Assembly: GCA_902773215.1 (NCBI GenBank)
Contig: CACYDQ010000126.1
Span: 1-6,870, forward strand
Source of the DNA: an uncultured Spirochaetaceae bacterium
GTDB taxonomy: Bacteria; Spirochaetota; Spirochaetia; Treponematales; Treponemataceae
Direction: 5' to 3'
Length of the DNA: 6,870 nucleotides
Positions 5,612-6,870 of this stretch are shown in pieces; the first letter of the stretch is position 1, and each line of letters begins with the position of its first letter. The translations under genes and the position numbers were made by a program. Under the pieces are notes generated by a model that saw only the letters and a list, made by a program, of their open reading frames with translations, was not told the origin of the DNA and searched no databases.

Positions 5612-6870
5612 GGATACTGAAGATAGAGCTGGAGAACCTGAATTCCCTGAAGGGATACTGGAGCATAGACCTGGAACACCCGGATTACAAGCGGAACCAC
5701 AACCTCTTCGTCATCTCCGGGCAGACGGGGGCAGGCAAGACGACCATCCTTGACGCGATAACCCTTGCCCTTTACGGGCGTACCCCCCGGCAGGAGTCGC
5801 TGGCAAGCAGCAACGAGATTATGACCCGCAGGACGGCTTCCTGCATGGCCCGGGTCACTTACCGCTGCAAGGCGGGAACGTTCGTATCCGAGTTCCGCCA
5901 GAGGAAGGCCCGGGACAAAGCAGACGGCAAGCTGCAGCAGGTGGAATGTCAGATACGGGATGCGGAAACAGGCAAGGACATCTTCACGGGCAAAACGAAA
6001 GACTTCGCAACAAAAACCGAACAGATTATCAAGCTCAGCTACGAGCAGTTCTGCACCTCAATCATGCTCGCCCAGGGGGAATTCGACAAATTCCTGATCG
6101 GCAACGAACGGGAACGCGCGGCAATCCTTGCGAAGATTACGGGAACGGAACACTTCAAGCTGATTGGAGCCCGTGTCGGGGAGCTGGCGAGCGAGAAACA
6201 GAAGGCATTGAAGCTTGCCGAGACACTCTACCAAACGCAGAACCAGAAGCTTCTGGACGAGGAGCGAATTAAGGAGCTGGAAGAAGAAATAGCTTCCCTG
6301 AACGAAAAGCTTGCCCTGAACGATGCGGCTATGAAGGAGCTTTCCAGCTCGCTTACCTGGCTGCATCAGCGGGACGAGTCCAAGGCAAAGCTGGAGCTGG
6401 CACAACGGGAACGGCTCTCCTATGAGGCGGACCGGAAGGAGTTCGGGGACGGCGAGCAGGCCTTGGGAAGGATAGAGAAAGCCCGTTCCTGCAAAGCGGA
6501 ATACCAGGGCGTGTTCCAAATCCGCGAGGGCCGAAAGCGTGATGCCTCTGCCTTGGAGCGAGCCCGAACCGCACTCGGCAGGTTGGAGCAGGAGCTTTCC
6601 GCTTCCGTATCCCGGGCGGAGGAAGCCGGGAACAAATGTGCCCGGATTGAGGCAGAACTTGAGGGCAGCCGCCCCCTATGGAAGCAGGTCCGCGAGATGG
6701 ACGGACAGCTCCAGCTGACGGCCCAGAAAGAACGTGCAGCGCAGGAACAGGAGAATGAGGGGAGGAAGAAGCTTGACAAGGCCGTGTCCGATCAGAATGC
6801 CTTACAGAAAGCCCTTTCGGATGTGCGGGCCCAGCTGGCAGGGACGGATGCCTACCTTGCCGAAAATGCC
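5608..6870 (+). CDS. sbcC: Exonuclease subunit SbcC (Rad50-type ATPase), 5' part
   Basis: SbcC is the SMC-like ATPase that holds DNA and gates the SbcD nuclease. The reading frame is open from the ATG at 5608 to the window edge (421 codons), so the 3' end is missing, not broken. The N-terminal ABC-ATPase half is clear: MRILKIELENLNSLKG at 1-16, where a loop binds DNA in the family, then Walker A GQTGAGKTT (38-46, Lys44 and Thr45) followed by ILDAITLALYGRTPR, and the Q-loop IMLAQGEFDKFL (152-163, Gln156). ILAKITGTEHFKLIG (173-187) is the standard lead into the coiled coil. From about residue 190 the sequence is rich in Glu, Lys, Ala and Leu, for example LLDEERIKELEEEIASLNEKL, as expected for the ascending coiled-coil arm. 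The zinc-hook CxxC, the returning arm, and the signature and Walker B motifs of the C-terminal half lie beyond the window. Family members run to about 1,000 residues, so roughly 40% is present. Confidence 0.96.
   Translation, partial: MRILKIELENLNSLKGYWSIDLEHPDYKRNHNLFVISGQTGAGKTTILDAITLALYGRTPRQESLASSNEIMTRRTASCMARVTYRCKAGTFVSEFRQRKARDKADGKLQQVECQIRDAETGKDIFTGKTKDFATKTEQIIKLSYEQFCTSIMLAQGEFDKFLIGNERERAAILAKITGTEHFKLIGARVGELASEKQKALKLAETLYQTQNQKLLDEERIKELEEEIASLNEKLALNDAAMKELSSSLTWLHQRDESKAKLELAQRERLSYEADRKEFGDGEQALGRIEKARSCKAEYQGVFQIREGRKRDASALERARTALGRLEQELSASVSRAEEAGNKCARIEAELEGSRPLWKQVREMDGQLQLTAQKERAAQEQENEGRKKLDKAVSDQNALQKALSDVRAQLAGTDAYLAENA

Noticed and set aside
6058..6779. Overlapping - strand open frames opposite sbcC
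   Set aside because: They are antisense to the coiled-coil region of sbcC; the runs of Leu, Phe and Ser are the complement of Glu/Lys-rich codons.
4325..6870. SbcD-SbcC as part of an anti-phage defence island
   Set aside because: The pair has standard housekeeping Mre11-Rad50 features, and no helicase, nuclease, methylase, toxin or mobile-element gene lies within the window to suggest a defence setting.

Overview
The window reads as an ordinary chromosomal segment from a Gram-negative, moderately GC-rich bacterium. A Treponema-like spirochaete fits best. The basis is a secreted beta-barrel-like protein with no clear wider family, a short four-repeat S1 protein, a QueH-type rather than QueG-type queuosine enzyme, and the sbcD-sbcC pair. 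The genus is an inference from protein style, not a database match. No tRNA, rRNA, CRISPR array, insertion sequence, prophage gene or integration scar was seen, and coding density is very high.

Layout: (1) A MATE-family multidrug/cation antiporter gene on the + strand fills 62-1543. (2) Three genes on the - strand follow, read from right to left: a predicted outer-membrane beta-barrel protein (4257-3424), a four-S1-domain RNA-binding protein (3379-2282) and epoxyqueuosine reductase queH (2259-1540). Gaps of 44 and 22 bases and no visible terminators suggest one transcript. (3) A 67-base divergent intergenic region (4258-4324) separates this set from (4) sbcD (4325-5611) and sbcC (5608 to the window edge, incomplete). 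These two are translationally coupled through an ATGA overlap and run on the + strand.

How the genes fit together: SbcD and SbcC form the Mre11-Rad50-type nuclease/ATPase that processes hairpins and blocked DNA ends. The S1 protein and QueH both act in translation, the first on mRNA/ribosomes and the second on the wobble base of tRNAs decoding Asp, Asn, His and Tyr codons. The barrel protein and the MATE pump are envelope proteins with no obvious link to the rest.

No wholly new multi-gene system is visible. Three structures deserve a second look. First, a canonical G-quadruplex motif lies in the early queH message, overlaps an imperfect hairpin that would compete with it, and encodes a Gly-rich linker. 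Second, the divergent promoter region is almost perfectly symmetric: both TATACT boxes lie exactly 7 bases from their ATG and neither gene has a Shine-Dalgarno sequence, which suggests leaderless messages on both sides. Third, the MATE and queH stop codons share one CTAG palindrome, and the MATE protein carries an unusual basic tail just before it.
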